64,000 bases of DNA from an uncultured Prevotella sp. Lineage in GTDB: Bacteria; Bacteroidota; Bacteroidia; Bacteroidales; Bacteroidaceae. Positions 1 to 7,308 of the stretch are shown here, piece by piece (position 1 is the first letter of the stretch; each line of letters starts with the position of its first letter). The DNA is taken from assembly GCA_946998205.1 (NCBI GenBank), contig CAMPYJ010000009.1:7352-71351 (forward strand), in the 5' to 3' direction. The notes below the pieces were generated by a model. It ran no database searches, had not been told where the DNA came from, and worked only from the letters and a program-made list of their open reading frames with translations. Position numbers and translations under genes: made by a program.

Positions 1-316
1 CGAAGGAAAGGGCGAGATTCCGCAAAAGGATGACAAGGTGACTGTGAAATATGAGGGCAAGACCATCGACGGAAACGTGTTCGACAGTTCGTACAAGCGC
101 AACCCGCAAACCACCTCGTTCCGATGCAATCAGGTCATCAAAGGATGGACAGAAGCCCTCACCATGATGCCGGTAGGCAGCAAATGGGAAATCTACATTC
201 CGCAGGAACTGGCCTACGGAGAGCGTCAGGCCGGACAGATTCAACCCTACTCCACCTTGATTTTCACCGTAGAACTGGTCAGCATCGAGAAAGCGAAAGC
301 TGCCACGAAGAAATAA
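1..316 (+). CDS. FKBP-type peptidyl-prolyl isomerase, C-terminal part (5' end outside window)
   Basis: The reading frame is open from base 2, so the gene starts upstream of the window. The visible 105 residues carry the second half of an FKBP domain: VKYEGKTIDGNVFDSS, then GWTEALTMMPVGSKWEIYIP, then AYGERQAG and a final STLIFTVELVSI strand. This is the Mip/FkpA-like type that catalyses proline cis-trans isomerisation, usually in the periplasm of Bacteroidota. Signal peptide and dimerisation helices cannot be seen. No domain follows the FKBP fold; the protein ends in a short lysine/alanine-rich tail. Confidence 0.9.
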   Translation, partial: EGKGEIPQKDDKVTVKYEGKTIDGNVFDSSYKRNPQTTSFRCNQVIKGWTEALTMMPVGSKWEIYIPQELAYGERQAGQIQPYSTLIFTVELVSIEKAKAATKK

Positions 317-408
317 ACGCAAGGGAAAGGCGTTCTGTAATCAGCCCCACGCATAAGGCATCCGACCGCCCACACAGCCCCACCCACACACAAATTAAGC
401 ATCACCGC

Positions 409-455
409 ATAGACCTGACAGGGCGAGAACACCTCTCCGTCCCCGTCAGGTCTAT
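409..455. terminator. Hairpin between FKBP and Lrp genes, possible terminator
   Basis: An 11-bp perfect inverted repeat (409-419 with 445-455, ATAGACCTGAC and its complement) lies 93 bases after the FKBP stop. A short G-run faces a C-run just inside the stem. There is no long T-run after it, so it may be a terminator or only an mRNA structure. Nothing else is apparent in 317-605. Confidence 0.45.
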
Positions 456-605
456 CGCATACCGGGAAAAACATGTGCGATACGCCAACGCGGAAGACAA
501 GCACGAGGAAAGAACCATTCATCACATTTTTACAGGCATCTTGTTGCTTATGTCATTAATATTAGTTATTTTTGCTATCAAAATAACAACATAACACAGA
601 AACCG

Positions 606-1085
606 ATGGCAAAAAACACAGAGAAGATTGACAAGTTGGACAAGAAAATCTTAGGTATTTTATCAACTAACGCGCGCATTCCCTTCAAGGATGTGGCCAC
701 GCAATGCGGCGTTTCGCGTGCCGCCATCCATCAACGCGTACAACATCTGGTGGAAAAAGGCATCATCACGGGCAGCGGATTCCATGCCGACCCCAAAAGC
801 CTGGGCTATTCCACCTGCACTTATGTAGGCCTTAACCTTGAGCGCGGCAGCATGTACAAGAAGGTTGTCGAACAACTTCAGACCATTCCCGAAATCGTTG
901 AGTGCCATTTCACCACCGGTCCTTACACCATGCTGATCAAACTTTACGCACGCGACAACGAACAATTGATGGACTTGCTCAACAACCGTATGCAAAGCAT
1001 CCCAGGCGTCGTCAGCACCGAGACATTGATTTCACTCGAACAGAGCATCAAACGTGAAATACCAGCAAATGTAGACGAGGAATGA
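606..1085 (+). CDS. Lrp/AsnC family transcriptional regulator
   Basis: The 159-residue protein has the normal length and layout of the family. Residues about 8-55 form the winged helix-turn-helix (LDKKILGILSTNARIPFKDV, then GVSRAAIHQRV). Residues about 70-150 form the RAM ligand-binding domain, with VECHFTTGPYTMLIKLYARD. Members sense amino acids or related metabolites and act as oligomers on nearby promoters. The gene overlaps the downstream amidotransferase/dipeptidase gene by four bases (ATGA), so the two are translationally coupled and the regulator probably controls, or responds to products of, that enzyme. That functional link is inference from position. Confidence 0.93.
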   Translation: MAKNTEKIDKLDKKILGILSTNARIPFKDVATQCGVSRAAIHQRVQHLVEKGIITGSGFHADPKSLGYSTCTYVGLNLERGSMYKKVVEQLQTIPEIVECHFTTGPYTMLIKLYARDNEQLMDLLNNRMQSIPGVVSTETLISLEQSIKREIPANVDEE

Positions 1086-2839
1086 AACAGTTTGATCTCA
1101 ACGCCCACCTCAACCAAATTTACTCCCACTACCCCGCCGCCCACCACCGTCCGCTGATAGGCATTACCACCAATTACGCAGATGGCGACGCCACGTTGCG
1201 CGACCGTTACTACACGCAAGTGGTCAACGCCGGCGGCACACCCATGCTCATACCACCCGTCAGCGCCACCGAGGTCATCATCAACACGCTGGAACACATT
1301 GACGGATTGCTGCTCACCGGCGGCGGCGACTACAACCCCTTGTGGACAGGAGAGGAGCCCCAAAAAGAGCTGCATGGCATCAATGCCGCACGCGACTTGC
1401 CCGAACTGCTCGTCACGCGCCTGGCTTTCAACCGGCAAATCCCCACGCTTGGCATCTGCAGGGGCATGCAGACGCTGGCCCTGGCCTTGGGCGGAAAGGT
1501 GTCACAAGACATCAACGCCACCCTCAAGCATTCACAGGAAGCCGACAGATGCGAACCCACACACAGCGTCTTCCTCTCGCCAGAGAGCATGATTCGCGGC
1601 ATTTACGACACCGGACAAATGTTCGTCAACTCGTTCCACCACCAAGCCGTCAGCGATACCGGGCCGCACTTCAAGGCTACCGCCAGCTCACCGGATGGCA
1701 TCACAGAGGCCATGGAGAGCACGGAACACAAGTCCATCATAGGTGTGCAGTGGCATCCTGAGTGGCTGGGAGACGATGGACAAAAACTGTTCCAATGGCT
1801 TGTCAACCGCGCCGGCGAGTTTTCATCGGCCAAATCGCTGCACCGCCGGCTGCTTATCCTTGACACCCATTGCGACACGCCGATGTTCTTTCCGCAAGGA
1901 ATCCATTTCGAGCAGCGCGACAGTCGCATCCTCGTCGACCTGCACAAGATGACCGAAGGGCGGCAGGACGCCGTCATCATGGTGGCTTACCTGCCCCAGA
2001 ACAAGCCAGGAGAGGCGTTCACAGACATCGCACCCTTCCCCGTTGAAGGACCAAAAGCCTACGCCGACCTCATCTTCGACAAGATAGAAGACATCGTGCA
2101 GGCCAACCATTCCTACCTCGCCTTGGCACGCAATCCCGAACAGCTGTACCAAAACAAGCGACAAGGCAAAAAGAGTATCGTGCTTGGCATTGAGAATGGA
2201 TTGGCCCTTGAGGATGACATTTGTAACGTGCGGCATTTTGCCAACCGCGGCGTTACCTACATCACGCTGTGCCACAACGGCGACAACGACATCTGCGACA
2301 GCGCACGCAGGAGCCTGAACACCCATCACGGCGTGTCCGATTTTGGCGAGAAGGTCATCAAAGAGATGAACGACTGCGGTGTGATGGTCGACCTCTCGCA
2401 CGGGGGCGAACAAAGTTTTTACGACGCATTGGACATCAGTAGGGTTCCCATTGTATGCAGCCACAGCAACTGCAAGGCCCTCTGCGACGTGCCCCGCAAC
2501 CTCACCGACGACCAGCTTCGCGCCTTAGCCAAGGCGGGAGGCGTGGCTCACACCACGTTCTACCATGGCTTTTTACGGTCAGATGGTGCAACCGCCAGCA
2601 TCATCGACGGCATCAACCACCTCGAACACGCCATCCAAATCATGGGCATCGACCATGTTGGCATCGGAACCGACTTTGACGGAGACGGCGGTGTGCCAGG
2701 CATGGCCAATTCGTCTGAGCTCATCAACTTCACCATTCAGCTGCTTCGCCGCCGATACAGCGAAGAAGACATCGCCAAGATATGGGGCGGCAACTGGCTC
2801 AGGGTGATGCGCCAGGTACAAGAGGCCAAGGTGAAATAA
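1082..2839 (+). CDS. Fusion: class I glutamine amidotransferase-like gamma-glutamyl hydrolase + M19 membrane dipeptidase
   Basis: The 585 residues contain two complete enzymes. Residues about 22-245 are a PuuD-like class I amidotransferase domain: GLLLTGGGDYNP, nucleophile Cys126 in GICRGMQ, and His225/Glu227 in QWHPEW. Residues about 255-580 are a renal-dipeptidase (M19) barrel: metal ligands His263/Asp265 (THCDT), Glu371 (GIENG), His440 (DLSH), His461 (CSHSN) and Asp531 (GTDFDG). No signal peptide is visible, so it should be cytosolic. PuuD-type enzymes split gamma-glutamyl bonds; M19 enzymes split dipeptides including Cys-Gly. Joined, they could dismantle gamma-glutamyl peptides such as glutathione, which is inference. 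All catalytic residues I can place are intact. Overlaps the Lrp gene by four bases. Confidence 0.92.
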   Translation: MKQFDLNAHLNQIYSHYPAAHHRPLIGITTNYADGDATLRDRYYTQVVNAGGTPMLIPPVSATEVIINTLEHIDGLLLTGGGDYNPLWTGEEPQKELHGINAARDLPELLVTRLAFNRQIPTLGICRGMQTLALALGGKVSQDINATLKHSQEADRCEPTHSVFLSPESMIRGIYDTGQMFVNSFHHQAVSDTGPHFKATASSPDGITEAMESTEHKSIIGVQWHPEWLGDDGQKLFQWLVNRAGEFSSAKSLHRRLLILDTHCDTPMFFPQGIHFEQRDSRILVDLHKMTEGRQDAVIMVAYLPQNKPGEAFTDIAPFPVEGPKAYADLIFDKIEDIVQANHSYLALARNPEQLYQNKRQGKKSIVLGIENGLALEDDICNVRHFANRGVTYITLCHNGDNDICDSARRSLNTHHGVSDFGEKVIKEMNDCGVMVDLSHGGEQSFYDALDISRVPIVCSHSNCKALCDVPRNLTDDQLRALAKAGGVAHTTFYHGFLRSDGATASIIDGINHLEHAIQIMGIDHVGIGTDFDGDGGVPGMANSSELINFTIQLLRRRYSEEDIAKIWGGNWLRVMRQVQEAKVK

Positions 2840-2846
2840 CAAACTA

Positions 2847-3043
2847 TAGGCTGGTTCTATAAATTACCACCGTATATAGTCATTAAATTTTTATGAAATA
2901 CGTTTTGTTATCTTTTGGCTTCTTTTTGGTTCAAAATGTAAGTTCGTTCAGTCGTGTAGCTCGCTACACTCCTTCACTCTCTTGCATTTTGACCTCAAAA
3001 ATAAGCTCAAAATCTAACAAAGCTAATTTATAGAACCAGCCTA
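2847..3043. repeat. Fold-back (MITE-like) element with perfect 20-bp terminal inverted repeats
   Basis: TAGGCTGGTTCTATAAATTA (2847-2866) is repeated exactly as its reverse complement at 3024-3043. Inside, 2902-2943 and 2984-3023 are imperfect inverted copies (both contain a TTTGTTA...TTTTGG/C... tract ending in TCAAAATG). The tip is a perfect stem GTGTAGC-TC-GCTACAC (2954-2969). The ends can be read as 18-bp repeats flanked by the dinucleotide TA, as left by IS630/mariner-like elements. There is no coding capacity. It sits between the dipeptidase and cyclase genes. Confidence 0.8.
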
Positions 3044-3078
3044 CACATTCACATTCTTATCGACAAGCAAACAAGCCA

Positions 3079-4104
3079 ATGAAGAAAAAACAAATCATCA
3101 TGGTTACAACATTGGGTATCGTTCTGGCCGCAGCCGCGGCTTTGGGCTGGCAAGCCACGAAAGGAGCCCCGTCAGAAACGGGCAACGATGGTGAAACGGC
3201 CTTGGCACAGCAGCCTGCGGGACCGGCTTTCAACGCCGACTCGGCCTATGCTTACGCCCAAGCACAATGCGCCTTTGGCCCGCGTACCATGAACAGTGAG
3301 GCGCACGAGCGATGTGCCGATTGGATTATACGCAAATTCCAACAGTTTGGATGCAATGTGACCACACAAAAAACAGACGTGAAAGGATATGACGGCACCA
3401 CGCTGCACGCCACCAACATCATAGCCAAATACAAACCAGAGGCCACCAAACGCATCTTGCTCTGCGCCCATTGGGACAGTCGTCCGTGGGCTGACAACGA
3501 CCCAGACAGCACCAATTGGCGCAAACCCGTGATGGCTGCCAACGACGGAGCCAGTGGTGTCGCCGTGATGCTGGAGCTGGCGAGGCTGCTTCAAAACGAC
3601 ACCACACTGACCTACGGCATCGACTTCGTATGCTTTGACGCCGAAGACTGGGGCACGCCACAATGGGAAAAACAGGCTGACGGAGAAGACTCGTGGGCAT
3701 TGGGCGCACAATATTGGGCGAGAAACGCTTCGCACGGCAATCAACCCGAATACGGCATATTGCTGGACATGGTGGGCGGACAAGGGGCTAAATTCTACCA
3801 AGAGCTGGCTTCCAAGCAACATGCGCCCGACATCCTGGAGAAAGTTTGGGCGGCAGCCGAAGCGGCAGGCTATGGCAGTTACTTCCCCAGACAGGACGGA
3901 GGCTACATCACCGATGACCACATCCCCGTGAACGAGCGCGCCAAGATACCAACCATCGACGTCATTCCCTTCTACCCCGACTGCCAGCAAAGCAGCTTCG
4001 GACCTACCTGGCACACCGTACACGACACGATGGAGCACATCGACAAGAACACCCTCAAGGCCGTTGGACAGACCATGGTACAGGTGCTGTTCAGCGAAGA
4101 ATGA
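3079..4104 (+). CDS. Glutaminyl-peptide cyclotransferase (M28 family, glutaminyl cyclase)
   Basis: A 341-residue M28-fold protein with an N-terminal hydrophobic segment (about residues 5-24) that should export it to the periplasm. The block CAHWDSRPWAD (129-139) is the hallmark of glutaminyl cyclases rather than aminopeptidases. Single-zinc ligands are visible as Asp156 (AANDGASG), Glu189 (DAEDWG) and His312 (TWHTVHD). The enzyme turns N-terminal glutamine of exported proteins into pyroglutamate; this is established for the oral Bacteroidota enzymes of this type. It follows the fold-back element at a distance of 35 bases and is apparently monocistronic, with a convergent neighbour. Confidence 0.92.
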   Translation: MKKKQIIMVTTLGIVLAAAAALGWQATKGAPSETGNDGETALAQQPAGPAFNADSAYAYAQAQCAFGPRTMNSEAHERCADWIIRKFQQFGCNVTTQKTDVKGYDGTTLHATNIIAKYKPEATKRILLCAHWDSRPWADNDPDSTNWRKPVMAANDGASGVAVMLELARLLQNDTTLTYGIDFVCFDAEDWGTPQWEKQADGEDSWALGAQYWARNASHGNQPEYGILLDMVGGQGAKFYQELASKQHAPDILEKVWAAAEAAGYGSYFPRQDGGYITDDHIPVNERAKIPTIDVIPFYPDCQQSSFGPTWHTVHDTMEHIDKNTLKAVGQTMVQVLFSEE

Positions 4105-4167
4105 CGACCCGCCGCCCTGACGGCATGCTTGCGCTTGCCCAAAAGCATGAACCTCACCCACCGGGAG

Positions 4168-4238
4168 CATTGACTTTGGCCGTCAAAGGCATTGACTTTG
4201 ACGGGGAAAGGCATTGCCGTTGACCGCCAAAGTCAACG
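4168..4238. terminator. Long imperfect hairpin between convergent genes
   Basis: A 19-base arm at 4168-4186 (CATTGACTTTGGCCGTCAA) pairs with 4220-4238, with two mismatches. The loop repeats the same words (GCATTGACTTTGACGG, GGCATTGCCG). It lies between the convergent cyclase and DUF4294 genes and may act as a bidirectional terminator, although no T-run follows. Confidence 0.45.
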
Positions 4239-4302
4239 ACTTCAGAACGAAACATGTAATTATTTGGATTTCAATGGTTCACGCCCATCATCACAAGAAT
4301 TC

Positions 4303-4956
4303 TCAGAGTTGTCCGGCCTCTACCTGCAACACCACGCGTTCGGTGAGCCGGTCAACGCCCCCGGCATCGTATTTTTTCGTCAAACTGGCTCCGAAAGCCC
4401 AGGCGAAAGCCTGCCAAAACCCAGCTCGTATGGGCCCCATGAAGGCCTGTATGAGCTGATACGATGACGAATCGCACTCACGATACACCAGTTTGATGAG
4501 CAACTTTCCCTGCTGATAGCTCAGCTTTTTCATACGCGGCGTGTACTGCTCGCGTATGCTTTTCTCCACCAATTTCATGTGTGCGTCGCGCGCCCGCTTG
4601 TTTGGCAGCGTCTGCAAGTAGTCGCCGGTCTCAATGATGATGCGGTTCACCTCCTTGGCGATGGGCAGCACCAGCTTCACGTTGCGCACCAGCCTGTTGT
4701 ACAGCGCGCGCTGTCTGGCATCCTTGAAGACCGGCTCCGGGTAAACGTAGATGTTGTTAAACTCCATGTAAGGGATGGAATCTCTGCCATGCAGCACCTT
4801 TCCCACCTTCACCATTGGCTCGAAAGTGGGACTGTCCATGTCAACCTCTCGCTCTTCCGGAGGAGTTGGCAGGCTGCGATTGACGTTCTGCGCTTGCGCT
4901 TGCAAACCTGCAAACAGCATGACCGACAGAGCGACATAGACAAACCTTCTCAACAT
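4303..4956 (-). CDS. DUF4294 family protein, secreted
   Basis: About 217 residues with a signal peptide (MLRRFVYVALSVMLFAGLQA, cleavage near AQA). The conserved core runs from YMEFNNIYVYPEPVFKDA to YRECDSSSYQLIQAFMGPIR, matching DUF4294 proteins of Bacteroidota; no function is established. The family ends with a C-terminal stretch FWQAFAWAFGASL. A GTG two codons upstream (4962) is possible, but the promoter -7 box CAAAAGTA (read TACTTTTG on this strand) at 4965-4972 puts transcription start almost on the ATG at 4956, so the shorter form is chosen. The mRNA may be leaderless. Confidence 0.85.
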   Translation of the reverse strand: MLRRFVYVALSVMLFAGLQAQAQNVNRSLPTPPEEREVDMDSPTFEPMVKVGKVLHGRDSIPYMEFNNIYVYPEPVFKDARQRALYNRLVRNVKLVLPIAKEVNRIIIETGDYLQTLPNKRARDAHMKLVEKSIREQYTPRMKKLSYQQGKLLIKLVYRECDSSSYQLIQAFMGPIRAGFWQAFAWAFGASLTKKYDAGGVDRLTERVVLQVEAGQL

Positions 4957-5010
4957 CTGCACGGCAAAAGTAGCGATTATTTCGCAGGGTGGAAAATAAA
5001 TTTATTTTTA

Positions 5011-5042
5011 TTTGCTTTTTCAAGGATTTCATTTTATTTTTG
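5011..5042 (+). promoter_or_regulatory. Bacteroidota-type promoter for the HHH/outer-membrane gene
   Basis: TTTG at 5011-5014 and TATTTTTG at 5035-5042 are separated by 20 bases, fitting the -33/-7 pattern of the primary sigma factor in this phylum. The predicted start lies near 5049, giving a leader of about 67 nt. Confidence 0.6.
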
Positions 5043-5115
5043 CGAACCTACGCTTGTTGACCACCCCATGCGGCTGATGCAGGAAAATCACCACCGCATT
5101 CATCCCTGACAACAC

Positions 5116-7110
5116 ATGAAAAAGATTTTCTGGTGCATGTTTCTTCTGCTGGTTTCGGGCTTCACCTTGGCACAAGACAAGTTGTCTTGGGAGACCTATT
5201 ATGAACGGCTGACCGACGTCGACGGCATAGAGTCGGGCTCCTGGGAGGCCGCTTACGAGGTATTGAGCGAGCTGGCCGAACACCCTTTCAACCTGAATGA
5301 GGCCAAAAGGGAAGATTTGGAACAGCTTCCTTTCCTGACACCGCAGCAGGTAGAAGAGCTGGTGGAGTATCTGGACCGCTATGCGCCGATACGCAGTTGG
5401 GGTGAGTTGGCGATGATTGAGACACTCGACGCGACGCGCAGGAAGCTGCTGTCCTTCTTCGTCACCCTTGGAACGGAACAGCAGGATGCTTTCCCTTCCG
5501 CGGCCGACATCATGAAGCATGGCCGTCATGAACTGTTATTCACGGGAAAAGTGCCGTTCTACAAACGTCAAGGTGACGAGAAGGGCTACCTGGGCTATCC
5601 CTACAAACATTGGTGGCGGTACAACTTCAAGTACGGACAGTATGTCAACGCGGGTCTCGTGGGGTCGCAAGATGCGGGCGAGCCGTGGTTTGCGGGTCGC
5701 AACAAGTGGGGGTACGACTACTATTCCTACTATCTGCAGCTGAGGAACTGGGGACGGCTGAAGTCGATGGTGATTGGCCGTTATCGGCTGAAGTTCGGCC
5801 TGGGGGTCGGGATGAACCGCGACTTTGGATTCGGAAAGTTGGCCACGCTGTCTGCCTTGGGCGGCAACACCAACACCATCCGGGCGCAGTCGTCACGCTC
5901 GGAAGCCAACTACATGCAGGGAATTGCAGCCACGGTGAGCGTCGCGCGAGGCCTTGACCTGACGGGGTTCGCATCCTATCGCAAGATAGACGGCACGTTG
6001 AGAGACGACGACGGCACGGCCATAGCCACGATCGTAAAAACGGGCTACCATCGCACGGAGTGCGAAATGGCCCGCAAGCACAATGCGGCTGAGCTGGTGG
6101 CCGGCGGACATGCGCAGTATTTCAAGAATGGTTTTCATGTGGGAATGACGGCTTTTCATACGGCACTCGATCACCCTTTGCGCCCGAAAACGGAACAACT
6201 GTATCGCCAATACGACGCCTCGGGCAAGTTGTTTTGGAACGCCAGTGTTGATTATGGGTACGTCAGCCGTAAATTATCCATACAAGGTGAGACCGCCACG
6301 GGCGATTGTAGAGCCTTGGCCACGGTACACTACTTGAGCTATCAGTGTACGTCAACGTGGTCGGTGATGGCCGTGCAGCGTTTCTACTCCTACAAATATC
6401 ACTCGCTGTTCAGCCAAAGTTTCAGCGAAGGAGGGAAAGCGCAGAACGAAAGCGGCGTCTACCTGGGCGCCAACTGGCACGCCTCACGCCATCTGTCGCT
6501 GATGGCCTACGTTGATTACGCCTACTTTCCATGGGCCAGATACAGAGTGTGCAAGACAAGTTCTGCGTGGGACTGTCTGCTGACGGGCAACTACCAGCGG
6601 CGCAAGTGGAAGCTGGAAGGGCGCTACCGGCTGAGGCTCAGGGAGAAAGACAATGCGGAAAAGTCGGCCCTGTTGCCCGAGCGCATCCACCGGGGTCGCC
6701 TGTCAGTGGCGTTTGACGATGGACGTTGGCTGTTCAAGACGCAATGCCACCTGTCCCATCACGACTTGTCAGCCAAGAGCTTTGGCTACATGATTGCCGA
6801 AACCATGGGCTGTCGGCGGAGGCGTTTGCGCGCGTTTGCCAACATAGGGTATTTCAACACACACGACTTTAACAGCCGCATTTACAGCTACGAGCGAGGT
6901 TTGCTCTACACGTTCGCCTTCCCCGTGTTCTCCGGAGAGGGCTTGCGTTACGCCATCAACGTGCGTTGGGACGCCGACAGCAAGCTCATGCTCATGGCGA
7001 AGCTGGGTGCCACGCATTATTTTGACCGCGACAAGACAGGCAGTTCGTACCAACAAGTGAACCAAAGTTCGCAAACCGACCTGGAGATGCAGTTGAGATG
7101 GCGATTCTGA
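5116..7110 (+). CDS. Helix-hairpin-helix protein with outer-membrane barrel-like C-terminal region
   Basis: A 664-residue exported protein. Signal peptide: residues 1-19 (MKKIFWCMFLLLVSGFTLA). Residues about 45-115 contain ComEA-like helix-hairpin-helix units (PFNLNEAKREDLEQLPFLTP, then RSWGELAMIE). The rest is rich in alternating aromatic/polar strands (WRYNFKYGQYVNAGLVGSQD, YYSYYLQLRNWGRLKS) and ends in aromatic Phe (LRWRF), typical of outer-membrane barrels. Such fusions are annotated in many Bacteroidota without known function; the HHH part suggests nucleic-acid or protein binding at the envelope, which is inference. The last 78 bases are repeated at 9294-9371. A -7 box (TACTTTTG, 7124-7131) follows the stop. 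Confidence 0.8.
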   Translation: MKKIFWCMFLLLVSGFTLAQDKLSWETYYERLTDVDGIESGSWEAAYEVLSELAEHPFNLNEAKREDLEQLPFLTPQQVEELVEYLDRYAPIRSWGELAMIETLDATRRKLLSFFVTLGTEQQDAFPSAADIMKHGRHELLFTGKVPFYKRQGDEKGYLGYPYKHWWRYNFKYGQYVNAGLVGSQDAGEPWFAGRNKWGYDYYSYYLQLRNWGRLKSMVIGRYRLKFGLGVGMNRDFGFGKLATLSALGGNTNTIRAQSSRSEANYMQGIAATVSVARGLDLTGFASYRKIDGTLRDDDGTAIATIVKTGYHRTECEMARKHNAAELVAGGHAQYFKNGFHVGMTAFHTALDHPLRPKTEQLYRQYDASGKLFWNASVDYGYVSRKLSIQGETATGDCRALATVHYLSYQCTSTWSVMAVQRFYSYKYHSLFSQSFSEGGKAQNESGVYLGANWHASRHLSLMAYVDYAYFPWARYRVCKTSSAWDCLLTGNYQRRKWKLEGRYRLRLREKDNAEKSALLPERIHRGRLSVAFDDGRWLFKTQCHLSHHDLSAKSFGYMIAETMGCRRRRLRAFANIGYFNTHDFNSRIYSYERGLLYTFAFPVFSGEGLRYAINVRWDADSKLMLMAKLGATHYFDRDKTGSSYQQVNQSSQTDLEMQLRWRF

Positions 7111-7275
7111 CGAAATATTTTTGTACTTTTGCCACAACAAACCAAAAGCAACATGGGGTTGATATTATTAAGTATCAGCAGGCATTGCTTATCAGCACAG
7201 GTGCGAAAACACGACTTATAATGGCCGCAAAGGCAATATATACAATGGCATTATATGATATTACTAAAAAAAACA

Positions 7276-7283
7276 TACCTTTG
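7276..7283 (+). promoter_or_regulatory. -7 box upstream of phosphoethanolamine transferase gene
   Basis: TACCTTTG fits the TAnnTTTG consensus. Predicted transcription start is near 7290, which rules out a start codon at 7255 and favours 7309 or 7330. I do not see a clear -33 TTTG at the expected spacing. Confidence 0.45.
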
Positions 7284-7308
7284 CAAACAGATACATTATA
7301 TTCTCATC

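Noticed and set aside
3172..4170. 332-codon minus-strand frame
   Set aside because: It lies opposite the glutaminyl cyclase gene, which has all its metal ligands.
7255..7308. Start of the phosphoethanolamine transferase at the earliest ATG (7255)
   Set aside because: The -7 box TACCTTTG lies inside this stretch, and the extra 18 residues are not membrane-like; 7309 is preferred.
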